A DNA stretch of 64,000 bases from Thaumasiovibrio sp047250365 (GTDB taxonomy: Bacteria; Pseudomonadota; Gammaproteobacteria; Enterobacterales; Vibrionaceae). Within the stretch, counting starts at the first letter, position 1, and every line of letters starts with the position of its first letter. The stretch covers positions 1 to 64,000 of the forward strand of contig NZ_JBLBVL010000005.1 of the NCBI RefSeq assembly GCF_047250365.1. The letters are read 5' to 3'. Below, piece after piece: positions 43,451 to 53,086 of this stretch. A model generated the notes under the pieces. That model was not told where the DNA came from. It ran no database searches and saw nothing but the letters and a program-made list of their open reading frames with translations. The position numbers and the translations under genes were made by a program.

Positions 43451-43897
43451 ATGTTTAACTCTATTCTTGTTGTTTGTGTTGGCAATATTTGCCGTTCGCC
43501 TACCGGCGAACGCCTATTGCAGGCACATTTACCAAACAAAACTGTTGCCTCTGCGGGCATTGCGACAGAAAAAAGCCGTTTAACCGGCAAAGCGGCAGAT
43601 AGCACGGCGGCAGAGGTCGCCTTGGCGCATGGTGTAACCCTAGAGGGCCATGCCGCACAGCAGCTTACTGCAGAGCTGGTACGCCACTATGATTTGATAC
43701 TGGTGATGGAGAAGGGGCATATCGAGGCCGTATGCCAAATTGCCCCCGAAGTGCGCGGCAAAACCATGCTATTTGGGCAGTGGATTGGTCAGGTAGACAT
43801 TCCCGACCCTTATCGCCGCAGCCGAGAGGCATTCGATCATGCATGGCGTTTGATAGACAACGCCGCGGCTGAGTGGGCCAAAAAGCTCGGCCGTTAA
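43451..43897 (+). CDS. wzb: Low-molecular-weight protein-tyrosine phosphatase Wzb
   Basis: Cytoplasmic phosphatase that dephosphorylates Wzc and so controls capsule assembly. The P-loop CVGNICRSP is at residues 9-17 with the nucleophilic Cys, and the general acid Asp is in VDIPDPYRRSREAF near residue 115. Length 148 (E. coli 147). It lies between wza and wzc. Confidence 0.96.
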   Translation: MFNSILVVCVGNICRSPTGERLLQAHLPNKTVASAGIATEKSRLTGKAADSTAAEVALAHGVTLEGHAAQQLTAELVRHYDLILVMEKGHIEAVCQIAPEVRGKTMLFGQWIGQVDIPDPYRRSREAFDHAWRLIDNAAAEWAKKLGR

Positions 43898-44051
43898 AGG
43901 CTGTCCAATATAGCGGTGCATTGCGATGATGAATTGCGGAAATGCATTGCTGTAACTGTCGCTACAATGTGATTTACAACAGATAAGACCGCGTCTTCGC
44001 AAACATATGCGATGACGGGTTCACCCCTCTTTTTAACCTATTAGTAGATTT

Positions 44052-46208
44052 ATGACCATATCCCAACACACCCAATCCAATACCGTGGACGCAGATGAGA
44101 TCGATCTGGGTAAGCTGTTTGGCCTTTTGCTAGATAGCAAGTGGCACATTGTTATCTCTACCTTTTTATTTGCCGTAGCCGGTATTGCTTATGCATTGAT
44201 GGCGACGCCCATTTATAAAGCCGATGCGATTATTCAGGTTGAGCAAAAAAGCTCAGGCGGGTTAGCTGCGCTGGGCGAAATGGGCGAAATCTTCTCGGCG
44301 GAATCCTCTTCGACCACGGAAATTGAAATTTTAAAATCGCGCATGGTATTGGGCGAGACGGTGGATAACCTTAATCTGACCGTGTCGGCAACCCCAAAAT
44401 ATATGCCAGTGGTTGGCAAAGGGTTAGCCCGTTTGCAAGGGGATCAGAGCCAAATCAATGTTGGCCGCTTCGAGGTGCCCATGCACCGTATTGGCGAAGG
44501 CTTTACCCTGCTCGCAGACGGTGAGGCATTTACCTTACAAGATGGCGAAAAACGCACCGTGCTGAATGGTAAGGTGGGTGAGTTAGCCATTAACGGTGAA
44601 TTTGCCTTATTAGTGACCGATTTGCATAGCGATGCCACCAATACGTTTAGTCTGCAACGTCGCAGTCGTTTTCAGGCAGTGACGGGCTTACAACAATCGC
44701 TGTCAGTTTCGGAGCGAGGTCGTCAGACCGGTATTCTATTGCTAACCATGGAAGGCGAAAGCAGAGCACAAATTAGTCGTATTTTGAACGACATTAGCCG
44801 CAACTACTTCTTACAAAATGTGGCGCGTAGTTCGGCAGAAGCAGAAAAGAGTTTGGTGTTCCTTAGTGACCATCTGCCAGAGATTAAAACTCAACTCGAC
44901 GGTTCGGAAGAAGCGTTGAATGTTTATCGGGTTGAGAATGAATCGGTCGATTTGGGCCTAGAAGCGAAAGCGGTGCTGGATGTTATGGTGAAGCTGGAAG
45001 CGCAGCTAAACGAGCTGACCTTTAAAGAGAGCGAAATCTCACAGCGCTTTACTCAAGAACACCCAGCGTATAAATCGTTACTCGACAAACGTAGTACGCT
45101 TCTTTCAGAAAAACGCCGTTTTGAAAAACAAATTCAAAACTTACCGCAAACCCAACGTGAAGTGCTGCGCTTAACGCGTGACATGGAAGTGAACCAGCAA
45201 ATTTATGTGCAACTGCTTAATAAAGTGCAAGAGCTAAACATAGTTAAAGCCAGCACGGTAGGCAATGTGCGTATTTTGGATGCCGCAGAAGCGTACCCCC
45301 ACGCGGTGAAACCGAAAAAGCCACTGATTGTGGTATTGGCGACCATGTTGGGTGGCATGCTGGGTGTGGCGTGGGCGCTGCTAAAAGCTGCCTTTCATAA
45401 AGGCGTGGAAACACCGGATCAAGTTGAGGCGATTGGCTTGCCAGTGTATGCCAGTGTGCCGATGTCTGATTGGCAGGTGGAGATGGAGAAAAAGACCCGC
45501 CGCAAAAAGCACACAGACATATCTGAAACCTTGTTGGCGGTATCTAACCCGGCCGATCTCTCTGTTGAGGCGCTGCGTAGCCTGCGTACAAGCTTGCACT
45601 TTGCCATGATGGAAGCGAAAAACAACATCATTATGATCTCGGGCCCAAGCCCAAGCGTGGGTAAATCCTTTGTCACGGCCAATTTAGGTGCGGTTATCGC
45701 CAACGGTGGGCAGAAGGTGCTGGTGATAGATGCTGATATGCGTAAAGGGCAGATGGAAAAACAGATGTCGGTAAACAGCACCCCGGGCTTGTCTGACATT
45801 CTGGTTGGCAAGGTGGAGGCGAGCGCTTGTGTTAAAGATGTTGGTGTCGATAACCTACATTACATTGCCCGTGGTGATGTGCCACCCAACCCGGCAGAAC
45901 TGTTAATGCACCCCCGTTTTGCCGAGCTAATGGCGTGGGCATCAGCAAACTACGACATGGTATTGGTGGATACGCCGCCAATTTTGGCCGTTACCGACCC
46001 TGCTATTGTCGGCGCACATGTTGGTACCACACTGTTGGTAGGACGCTTTGGTCAAAACCCAGTCAAAGAGGTTGAGGTAACCAAACAACGTTTTGAACAA
46101 AATGGCATTGAAGTGAAAGGCTTTATTTTAAATGCTGTAGTACGCAAAGCGAGCAACCACTACGGTGGCGATTATGGTTATTACAACTATAGCTATGAGT
46201 CGAAATAA
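44052..46208 (+). CDS. wzc: Polysaccharide co-polymerase/tyrosine kinase Wzc
   Basis: Inner-membrane BY-kinase that sets capsule chain length and drives export with Wza. TM1 is near residues 33-55, followed by a large periplasmic Wzz-type domain with coiled coil, and TM2 near 425 (KKPLIVVLATMLGGMLGVAW, after the proline-rich approach). The cytoplasmic kinase has Walker A GPSPSVGKSFVTANLG near 535, Walker A' VLVIDADMRKG near 560, and Walker B MVLVDTPPILAV near 640. The C-terminal tyrosine cluster is YGGDYGYYNYSYESK, seven Tyr substrates for autophosphorylation. Length 718 (E. coli 720). Confidence 0.96.
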   Translation: MTISQHTQSNTVDADEIDLGKLFGLLLDSKWHIVISTFLFAVAGIAYALMATPIYKADAIIQVEQKSSGGLAALGEMGEIFSAESSSTTEIEILKSRMVLGETVDNLNLTVSATPKYMPVVGKGLARLQGDQSQINVGRFEVPMHRIGEGFTLLADGEAFTLQDGEKRTVLNGKVGELAINGEFALLVTDLHSDATNTFSLQRRSRFQAVTGLQQSLSVSERGRQTGILLLTMEGESRAQISRILNDISRNYFLQNVARSSAEAEKSLVFLSDHLPEIKTQLDGSEEALNVYRVENESVDLGLEAKAVLDVMVKLEAQLNELTFKESEISQRFTQEHPAYKSLLDKRSTLLSEKRRFEKQIQNLPQTQREVLRLTRDMEVNQQIYVQLLNKVQELNIVKASTVGNVRILDAAEAYPHAVKPKKPLIVVLATMLGGMLGVAWALLKAAFHKGVETPDQVEAIGLPVYASVPMSDWQVEMEKKTRRKKHTDISETLLAVSNPADLSVEALRSLRTSLHFAMMEAKNNIIMISGPSPSVGKSFVTANLGAVIANGGQKVLVIDADMRKGQMEKQMSVNSTPGLSDILVGKVEASACVKDVGVDNLHYIARGDVPPNPAELLMHPRFAELMAWASANYDMVLVDTPPILAVTDPAIVGAHVGTTLLVGRFGQNPVKEVEVTKQRFEQNGIEVKGFILNAVVRKASNHYGGDYGYYNYSYESK

Positions 46209-46229
46209 AGCGGCAAAATAAGAGATAAA

Positions 46230-46274
46230 AGAGTGCTCCAAAACGTTCTTTTTCGGAACCTATTGGGGCGCTCT
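46230..46274 (+). terminator. Interrupted hairpin after wzc
   Basis: AGAGTGCTCCAA and TTGGGGCGCTCT form a 12-base stem with one mismatch around an inner GTTC/GAAC hairpin. It begins 21 bases after the wzc stop. It has no long T run and is a partial terminator, or an element that RfaH must override. Confidence 0.5.
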
Positions 46275-46477
46275 TCTAACTTTAAGTAATCTCTATAAAA
46301 AACTTGAAGTTAGCTTAACTTACCTGTCTCAAAAAAGCGTAAATCTGTCTCACTAACGCAAATTTAACTGAGATGATGAGCCGCAAAAATTGCAGACAAC
46401 CCGAATAGTACTCTGCGAAATAGCATGAACATCTTAGCAATACAAGGATTTAGTGTTTAGTCTATTTCGCAATTTAT

Positions 46478-46954
46478 ATGTGCTTTCCATGGTGTTATCC
46501 AAATGAAGTTATCGTAAGTTACGAATCACCGTGCTTATCATATTCAATGTTTTCCTCCCTAAGGGCAGCTAATTATGAGAAAGCTTACGAAGCCATTTAC
46601 GCATTTTTCAGCCATTCATGCCTAAAAACCGATTACATTGGTATCTTTGTAAGTCAAGATAAAGGCCATGATCGTTTAGAAAATTGCTGCGCCTTGGAGT
46701 TTGAGTAGCTGGGGATGAAAACGGTTGGAATTATCGTCAATGTGCGTCAAGAAAATAAGTACGCCACTGAGTCAGATAAGACCGAAAGGTTTTACATCAA
46801 CTTAAAGAGTTTGAGAATCAAAGAGCTTTATGATGCAACGCGTGTGCATTGAGGGGGAGAGCTGATGCATTGGCAGCTCTATGTGGCGTTTCGCGAAGAT
46901 GCATGCCGTATTAGGGGCGACGATCGTACAGAGGCTTTTTCAAGGATCAGGTAG
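46478..46954 (+). pseudogene. Decayed ISAs1-family transposase
   Basis: One reading frame carries ISAs1-type transposase sequence interrupted by in-frame stops at 46706-46708 (TAG) and 46850-46852 (TGA, a likely former Trp codon), ending at a TAG at 46952. Recognisable parts are YEKAYEAIYAFFSHSCLKTD, DKGHDRLENCCALEFE, MKTVGIIVNVRQENKYATE, ERFYINLKS, and the signature HWQLYVAFREDACRIRGDD. The N-terminus is missing. It cannot make an active enzyme. It lies between wzc and the serotype genes. Confidence 0.78.
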
Positions 46955-47078
46955 GTCTGTTTAAATATGCTGAAGCAAGAAACAACCTTTAAAGGAGGCA
47001 TTTAGCGCAAGATAATAAAGTGTGCGATGGGTGAAATTTATTTGAGCAAGGTACTCAGAGCCCTTGCATAACGCAGAA

Positions 47079-47204
47079 GTTCATGCGATTGCCGTGGATG
47101 GTGACATTCAGTTTGCTCAGTCAAGGATTAACAACCGTCCAAGGAAGTGTTTAGGGTTCAAGCAGCCCGCTATTATTTTCAAAAAAATGGCAATAGCTGC
47201 TTGA
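47079..47204 (+). pseudogene. IS30-family transposase C-terminal remnant
   Basis: A short in-frame piece ends with INNRPRKCLGFKQPAIIF, the typical C-terminal signature of IS30 transposases (LNNRPRKCLGFKTP). It is preceded by VHAIAVDGDIQFAQ, which resembles the region around the catalytic DDE core, with the sequence between deleted. After the stop, GCACTTCGAAGTTGAATTCG at 47219 looks like an IS30-type end. Clearly non-functional. Confidence 0.75.
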
Positions 47205-47281
47205 TATTAGAGAGTGTCGCACTTCGAAGTTGAATTCGGGTATAAGTAATAATAACTAGGTAAAAACTAAATAGACTTATA

Positions 47282-48535
47282 ATGAAATCAAATATATTTT
47301 TAAAAAATTTAACTCTCGTGATGAGTAGTGCAGCTAGTGCACAAGCTCTTGGTTTTATGTTTATTCCTTTGATCTCACGGATGTTTTCTCCAGAATCAAT
47401 AGGTGTACAGAATTTATTTCTATCGTTAGCTGCAATCTTAACTCCACTTGGTGCGCTAACGCTACCTTTAGCTATTGTATTAGTAAAAGGAAAAGATAGA
47501 GTTTCTATAGTGACTAATGCAAGTATTAATATATCTATAGTTATATCTGCTGCTGTATTGGTCCTTATCTTTTTACTAAAAATGCTGAATCTTGATTTTG
47601 CATTTATTACAAACCTAGGTTCATGGTTATACTTACTACCATTTTACCTCTTATTTTTAACGTTAATAGATATAAGTAAAAAAGTTCTTATAAAAAATAA
47701 TAAATATGTTACTTTATCAAAAGTGAATTTGATTAATGCTATCGTAGTTAATTCTTCTAAAGTTATATCAGGTTTTATATCACCAACAGCATTCTCATTA
47801 TTTGTTTCAGTACATATTGGGGTTATATCTAGTGCAATTTATTCAATAAAGTTATCTGGTGTAAAATATAAAAAAATAGGTATCAAAAAAACTCGTGATG
47901 TTATGAAAGAGTTTTATGACTTTCCTCTTTTTAGATGTCCTCAGATGTTGATCAATGCACTATCTCAAGATATGCCTGTCATTTTACTTGCAAGTATGTT
48001 CAATGTTACTGTTGTTGGATATTATGGGATGGCCAGATTATTTATGACGGCACCAATTAACTTATTGGGTAATTCTTTGAATAGCCTCTTGTATCCAAAG
48101 TTTGCGGAGAATGCAGATTCTTCTGTTGAATTATTTAGACTATTACTTCGCTCGACCGTTGCGTTAGCAGTATTTTCTTTCCTTCCCTTTTCTATAGTCT
48201 TTTTTTGGGGCGGTGAGTTATTTAGCATTCTTCTAGGTGACTCTTGGAAAGAGGCTGGGGTTATAGCTGAATGGTTATCTATAATGAGTTATTTTTCATT
48301 ACTGGCTAGACCAACAATAAGTTTAATACCAGTAATTAATTTTCAAAAACAATTTTTAAAATATGAATTGTTTAGTTTCATAGTTAGAGTATCAAGTATA
48401 TTTATAGCTTATTCCATCTTTGAGTCATATCTAGGAGTAGTTGCTACTTTCTCAATTATATCATCTTTTATCTATATATTACTTATTGGTATCATCTTTC
48501 ATATCGTATCAACTAATAAAATTAAAAATAGGTAG
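47282..48535 (+). CDS. wzx: Polysaccharide repeat-unit flippase (Wzx-like)
   Basis: Integral membrane protein of 417 residues with about 12 hydrophobic segments and the MATE/MOP flippase layout: a start with SAASAQALGFMFIPLISRMFSPE, and PQMLINALSQDMPVILLASMF...GYYGMARLFMTAPINLLGNSL in the middle. It should move undecaprenyl-linked repeat units across the inner membrane. Its codons are markedly AT-rich compared with wzc, and this change persists to about 53.9 kb. It is the first intact gene after the IS remnants and overlaps nothing; the next gene follows two bases after its stop. Confidence 0.88.
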   Translation: MKSNIFLKNLTLVMSSAASAQALGFMFIPLISRMFSPESIGVQNLFLSLAAILTPLGALTLPLAIVLVKGKDRVSIVTNASINISIVISAAVLVLIFLLKMLNLDFAFITNLGSWLYLLPFYLLFLTLIDISKKVLIKNNKYVTLSKVNLINAIVVNSSKVISGFISPTAFSLFVSVHIGVISSAIYSIKLSGVKYKKIGIKKTRDVMKEFYDFPLFRCPQMLINALSQDMPVILLASMFNVTVVGYYGMARLFMTAPINLLGNSLNSLLYPKFAENADSSVELFRLLLRSTVALAVFSFLPFSIVFFWGGELFSILLGDSWKEAGVIAEWLSIMSYFSLLARPTISLIPVINFQKQFLKYELFSFIVRVSSIFIAYSIFESYLGVVATFSIISSFIYILLIGIIFHIVSTNKIKNR

Positions 48536-48537
48536 TT

Positions 48538-49428
48538 ATGTTAATATCAGTAATAATACCGCATTATAACTCACCAAATAGCTTAGATTCATTATTGTCT
48601 TCTATTCCAGAACATGAATTAATTGAAATTATTGTCGTTGATGATGCCAGTTTGAATAAACCACATAAAGAAAACCATACAAATAGAAATGTTAGGTTCT
48701 TAAATAATAATTCAAAGGGAGCAGGATCTGCAAGAAATGTTGGAATAAAGCATTCGACGGGAAAATGGCTTTTGTTTGCCGATGCTGATGATCTTTTTGT
48801 CACCGAAACTTTTAAAGAGTTAATCACTTTAGAAGATGATGGAAGTGACATAATCTTCTTCCCACCAACTAGTATTAATACTGATACTGGACAAGTAGGG
48901 ACTAGACATTTGAAATATAAATCACTATTTTATAACTCGCTTGATAAAAGCAGTGAATCTATTAACAAACTGAAGCTGCATTTCTTAGTCCCTTGGAGTA
49001 AATTGTTTAGAACAGATCTAATTAAAAACAGTCAAATAAAATTTGACGATATCATGTATTCGAATGATGTAATGTTTTCAGTTAAATCTGGAATAGCAGC
49101 AAATAAAATAAACAATATAGATAAAACACTTTATGTTGTGACTCAAGGTGGTGACTCTTTAACTAAAAACAGATCCAAAGAGGCCTTTGATGCTAGGTTT
49201 GAAACAGCACAAAGATTTAATGATTTCTTATGTATAAATAACAAGCATAAATATCGTATGCCACTTTTAAATTATGTTATTTGGTCAAAATCATTTGGTT
49301 TTAAGTGTCTATGTACAACATTATACAAATCAATAAGAAAACCAAACCGTTTAGTTAATTTAGAAAAGATTAGAGAGTATAGCTCACTTAGTGATGTATT
49401 TAAAAGAATTAGAGATTTGTTAAGATGA
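48538..49428 (+). CDS. GT2-family glycosyltransferase
   Basis: Family 2 glycosyltransferase of 296 residues with a GT-A fold. The N-terminus shows LISVIIPHYNSPNSLDSLLSSI and EIIVVDDAS, then GAGSARNVGIKHSTGKWLLFADADDLF with the metal-binding DxD (DADD). It adds a sugar to the lipid-linked repeat unit on the cytoplasmic side; donor and acceptor cannot be read from sequence. It overlaps the following membrane gene by four bases. Confidence 0.9.
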   Translation: MLISVIIPHYNSPNSLDSLLSSIPEHELIEIIVVDDASLNKPHKENHTNRNVRFLNNNSKGAGSARNVGIKHSTGKWLLFADADDLFVTETFKELITLEDDGSDIIFFPPTSINTDTGQVGTRHLKYKSLFYNSLDKSSESINKLKLHFLVPWSKLFRTDLIKNSQIKFDDIMYSNDVMFSVKSGIAANKINNIDKTLYVVTQGGDSLTKNRSKEAFDARFETAQRFNDFLCINNKHKYRMPLLNYVIWSKSFGFKCLCTTLYKSIRKPNRLVNLEKIREYSSLSDVFKRIRDLLR

Positions 49429-50627
49429 ATCTAGAAAGACGAATATTTTATAAGTTGTATTTATATTGTAATATAGTCGTTGTTTTAGGGTATTTATACT
49501 TTGGCACTATTGGTGGTGATTTGAGAGGTTATGTGATAACTTCTCCAATGCTGCTTATAGTAAGCCTGGTAGTTACAGTTACCATGTTGTATTTTATATG
49601 TGCTGTTTTATATCCTATCATGTCAAAGGTAAATATTAAACCAATAATACATATCAATCGTTATTTTGTTCTTGATATAATAATTCTAATCGTAAACGTT
49701 TCTCATGGCGTATTCTCTATAGCCTATGATGTAGGTTTAGCTGGTATTTCAATAAGTAGTGATGTCCCTAAGATCCCCCTATATTTATCAATAGTTATTC
49801 AACCTACATTCTTACTTTATATTTATTTAGCATTTACTGGAGATAAAAAAAGAAAACTACTGATTGTTAATGCTGGAGTCATTTTATTAGTATCTCTTCT
49901 TAAAGGGTGGCTATCCTCGGTTATGTACTTAACATTTATTGCCGTCATGATATATAGAGATTTCTTTATTAGAGAAAAGGTGAAGTTTTTAATAATAGCC
50001 TCTTTAGGTGTGATCTTATCTCCTTTTTTTAGGTTCATGAAAGCAGTTTCTTCTGCAGTTAATGGTAGTGAATCTAATATTTCATATATTGAAGCAGTTG
50101 GTGCGGTCATCAATTATAGGGAAATAAACTCAATTTCAGATTTTCTAAACACTTACTTATTTTCTGTCGTCGAACGTTTCGAACATGTTGGCATATTATA
50201 TTACGTTATGGTGGATGATAAAGTAAGGTATCTTTTTAATGACTATAATGTTACGCCCTTTTTCGCTGAAGGTTGGATCCAGAATAGGTTATATTCATCT
50301 TTTTCATCTTTGAATAATGTGGACATGCAGTTTTTGTTGGCTGAAATGATTTATCCATATGTCAGGTGGAGAGTCAATACAACATTGCCTGTTTGGTTAT
50401 ATGTGGATGCAAATAACATATTATTATTAATATCGTATGTTTTGTTTTTAATGTTTATTTGTATCTTACTAAGTAAACTAATCTCTACAAGAGTAGTAAA
50501 CCTTTCTTGGTTAGCTACTTTAGTAATGCTCCACCATGGCTGGTTTTATAGTTATTCTCTATATATTCAAGCTTTAATGGTTTTTGCGATTATGTTAGTA
50601 ATTTTACGGGTTGCTAGAATGCTATGA
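49425..50627 (+). CDS. wzy: Probable repeat-unit polymerase (Wzy-like)
   Basis: Highly hydrophobic protein of 400 residues with about ten predicted membrane segments and a longer non-membrane loop near residues 190-330 (FRFMKAVSSAVNGSESNISYIEAVGAV...AEGWIQNRLYSSF). This is the topology of Wzy polymerases, which share little sequence. Position between flippase and glycosyltransferases supports this call, and no other Wzy candidate exists in the cluster. It overlaps both neighbours by four bases. Confidence 0.65.
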   Translation: MNLERRIFYKLYLYCNIVVVLGYLYFGTIGGDLRGYVITSPMLLIVSLVVTVTMLYFICAVLYPIMSKVNIKPIIHINRYFVLDIIILIVNVSHGVFSIAYDVGLAGISISSDVPKIPLYLSIVIQPTFLLYIYLAFTGDKKRKLLIVNAGVILLVSLLKGWLSSVMYLTFIAVMIYRDFFIREKVKFLIIASLGVILSPFFRFMKAVSSAVNGSESNISYIEAVGAVINYREINSISDFLNTYLFSVVERFEHVGILYYVMVDDKVRYLFNDYNVTPFFAEGWIQNRLYSSFSSLNNVDMQFLLAEMIYPYVRWRVNTTLPVWLYVDANNILLLISYVLFLMFICILLSKLISTRVVNLSWLATLVMLHHGWFYSYSLYIQALMVFAIMLVILRVARML

Positions 50628-51598
50628 ATAAAAGTAGAGTTTTTTATATTGATTTTCTACGTTTTGTCGGTTTGATTTTGATTTTTCTTGCTCATGTTGA
50701 GCCTCCCAGCCTGATATTTGAGATTAGAAACTTTGATGTATCATTAATGGTATTTGTTTCTGGTTTGTCATGTGCACTCGTGCAGAAGAATAAAGGTTTT
50801 ACTTTAAGCTTTAATTATATCTATTATAGAGCACAGAGGTTGATACTACCTGTGTGGATATTTTTAACCTTTTATTTCATTGTCAGATGTTTTTTTAATG
50901 AGTTAATCATACAAGAAGTTGTAACATCATATTTAATGATTTCAGGTATTGGCTATGTTTGGTTTATGCGTGTGCTTATTACTTTTGCAATAATTTCTCC
51001 CATGATAATCTACATTGAGAAAAAACATGGGCTATTCCTAGTTTTTATCCTTTCTTTGCTAGGTTGGCTATTTAATACATTATTTTTTAATATTTATGGT
51101 TACAATCGTCTTTTAGATGTGATTGTGTTTGATTGGCTAGGATTTATACCTTTGTTTGCCTTAGGTTTATATATTAATAATATTAAATCTAAAATGCTAG
51201 TTTTTATTACTGCTACTTTATTTATGGTAATTGTATCTTTCTACTGGTTTTATGGCGACTTAAATTTCCAGTTTTTTAAATACCCGCCAAGAGGTATATA
51301 TATCATTTATGGAGTTTTAGTTAGTGCTATATTGTACCTACTTGTGACTCAATTTGTTTTTTTTTATGATGGTAAAAATAAATTAATTACATTTGTTTCA
51401 AAGAATAGTATGTGGATTTATCTGCTACACATTCCATTAATTCGCCACTTTGTATTTGTTTTTGACTGTTGGATGGAGCGGTTTATTATTGTGTGTATTT
51501 TGTCTGTTGTGATGGTTTACCTTAAAAATATCATAGTGACCATTGTTGAGAAAAAAACTAATACTAAAAACTGGTTCCTATCAGCACTGCGAGGCTAA
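50624..51598 (+). CDS. Membrane acyltransferase (acyltransferase 3/OafA type)
   Basis: Protein of 324 residues with about ten hydrophobic segments. The N-terminal RVFYIDFLRFVGLILIFLAHVE has the conserved Arg/Phe/Leu-Arg and His of acyltransferase family 3, and MVFVSGLSCALV matches the second motif. Members O-acetylate surface polysaccharides from the periplasmic face. It overlaps the polymerase gene by four bases, so the two are coupled. Confidence 0.85.
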   Translation: MNKSRVFYIDFLRFVGLILIFLAHVEPPSLIFEIRNFDVSLMVFVSGLSCALVQKNKGFTLSFNYIYYRAQRLILPVWIFLTFYFIVRCFFNELIIQEVVTSYLMISGIGYVWFMRVLITFAIISPMIIYIEKKHGLFLVFILSLLGWLFNTLFFNIYGYNRLLDVIVFDWLGFIPLFALGLYINNIKSKMLVFITATLFMVIVSFYWFYGDLNFQFFKYPPRGIYIIYGVLVSAILYLLVTQFVFFYDGKNKLITFVSKNSMWIYLLHIPLIRHFVFVFDCWMERFIIVCILSVVMVYLKNIIVTIVEKKTNTKNWFLSALRG

Positions 51599-51635
51599 GG
51601 AATATCTTGATTTTATTTAATACTAGGATAATGAT

Positions 51636-52097
51636 TTGTATTTAATCTGTCGTATATTATTGAAGATGAAAGTAATAGTATATAAATTCTTTCATTATAA
51701 CTTATTTAAGGGTGTTATTCTTTTTGATGTGCCTAAAGTAATATATAGTAAGAATGTCCAGTTAGGAGAGGGTAGTCGAATTAATTCGAATGTTTTCATC
51801 CATGGACAAGGACATGTCGAAATAGGAAGAAATGTAACTATATCCCATGGGGCAACTATTTTATCGACAGGTTATTGTTTGGATGATTGGGCTAATAATC
51901 AAAAGAATAAAATGCATGTTCATGGCAAAGTAACGATAGCAGATAATGTATGGATAGGTGCCAATGTAACAATTGTCAGTGGGGTAAATATCTCTAAAGG
52001 GGTTGTCGTTGGTGCTGGATCAATAGTAACTAAAGATTTGATTTGTTCAAATGCACTTTACGCTGGAGTGCCAGCTCGAATGATAAAACAATTATAG
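51636..52097 (+). CDS. Hexapeptide-repeat acyltransferase
   Basis: Left-handed beta-helix acyltransferase of the NeuD/WbbJ/maltose-acetyltransferase class, 153 residues. Hexad repeats run through VQLGEGSRINSNVFIHGQGH, VEIGRNVTISHGATIL and KVTIADNVWIGANVTIVSGV, then VVGAGSIVTKDL. It probably O-acetylates a sugar. The frame opens with a TTG preceded by AGGA; the first ATG is 30 bases later but has a poor ribosome-binding site, so the start is uncertain. Confidence 0.87.
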   Translation: MYLICRILLKMKVIVYKFFHYNLFKGVILFDVPKVIYSKNVQLGEGSRINSNVFIHGQGHVEIGRNVTISHGATILSTGYCLDDWANNQKNKMHVHGKVTIADNVWIGANVTIVSGVNISKGVVVGAGSIVTKDLICSNALYAGVPARMIKQL

Positions 52098-52105
52098 GCC
52101 TCAAT

Positions 52106-53023
52106 ATGAATGATGTGCTAATTACAATTTTTACACCTACGTATAATCGTGTAGATAAGCTGCAAGACTGTCACAATAGTTTATTATCTCAGACTAGCAA
52201 TAATTTTTGTTGGCAAATTATAGATGATGGTTCTACAGATGAAACTGAGGAATTAGTCTCCAAATGGATAAACACATCACCCTTTAACATAGAATATATT
52301 AAAGTGACAAATGGTGGGAAGTGTAGGGCAATAAATAAAAGTTTAGAGCTAACTAATACAGAATTATGGCTTTGCCTAGATTCTGATGATTATTTAGTGC
52401 CTGACGCTGTTGATGTTATTGAATCTGAATTCTATGATATCCGAAACTCAGATGATATTTGCGGCCTTTTTTCTTTAAGAGGCCTAGATGATAAAACACC
52501 AATGCAAGGCAAAAGAATACCGGAAAATATAAAATTTTGTACTCAGGGATATATAAGATATAAATTAAATATTTCACCAGAATATGCTCATGTTTTTAAA
52601 ACAGAAGTTGCGAAAAGCTTCGTGTATCCTAGTATCCCAAATGAAAATTATTTTCCTCTAAGTTATGTGTATGATCAGATTGATACTACTTATTGCTATA
52701 AAGTCATTCATTCACCATTTATGATTTGTGAGTATCGAAATGATGGTTTAACTAAGAATAAAAGAAAAGTAGTAGCAAAAAACCCCCTTGGTTATACAAA
52801 GTATAAAAAACAACTAGTTAAGCTTGCCCCAACATTCAAAGAAAAGTGCAAAGCTGTCTGTACATATATTACTGGCTGTTTTCTATCGAAGACAAACCCA
52901 TTCAAAGAGTGTGATTTTAAACTTCTTACTTTTATATTTTTACCTGTTGGTGCTTTAGACTATACCCTTAGATATAAGTTGGATTTTAAACTCGATATGG
53001 AAATAAAAACCAAAGATATTTAA
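52106..53023 (+). CDS. GT2-family glycosyltransferase
   Basis: Family 2 glycosyltransferase of 305 residues: VLITIFTPTYNRVDKLQDCH, WQIIDDGSTDETEELV, GGKCRAINKSLE, and the metal motif LWLCLDSDDYLVPDAVD. The C-terminal half is of the type found in capsule clusters with IPENIKFCTQGYIRYKLN. I start at MNDVLITIF; an upstream frame overlapping the acyltransferase is not needed. Donor unknown. Confidence 0.9.
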   Translation: MNDVLITIFTPTYNRVDKLQDCHNSLLSQTSNNFCWQIIDDGSTDETEELVSKWINTSPFNIEYIKVTNGGKCRAINKSLELTNTELWLCLDSDDYLVPDAVDVIESEFYDIRNSDDICGLFSLRGLDDKTPMQGKRIPENIKFCTQGYIRYKLNISPEYAHVFKTEVAKSFVYPSIPNENYFPLSYVYDQIDTTYCYKVIHSPFMICEYRNDGLTKNKRKVVAKNPLGYTKYKKQLVKLAPTFKEKCKAVCTYITGCFLSKTNPFKECDFKLLTFIFLPVGALDYTLRYKLDFKLDMEIKTKDI

Positions 53024-53086
53024 CTAAGTTTTTTATAGTATGAATTATTATGTGTTTTAAATTTATTTCTTTTTATGGTGGTTTTT

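Noticed and set aside
43282..43605. Minus-strand frame over the wza-wzb junction
   Set aside because: It overlaps two well-supported genes and has no coherent motifs; a shadow of wzb.
52043..52105. Upstream extension of the second glycosyltransferase
   Set aside because: It overlaps the hexapeptide acyltransferase and adds residues not typical for GT2 enzymes; the ATG at 52106 directly precedes the GT2 core.
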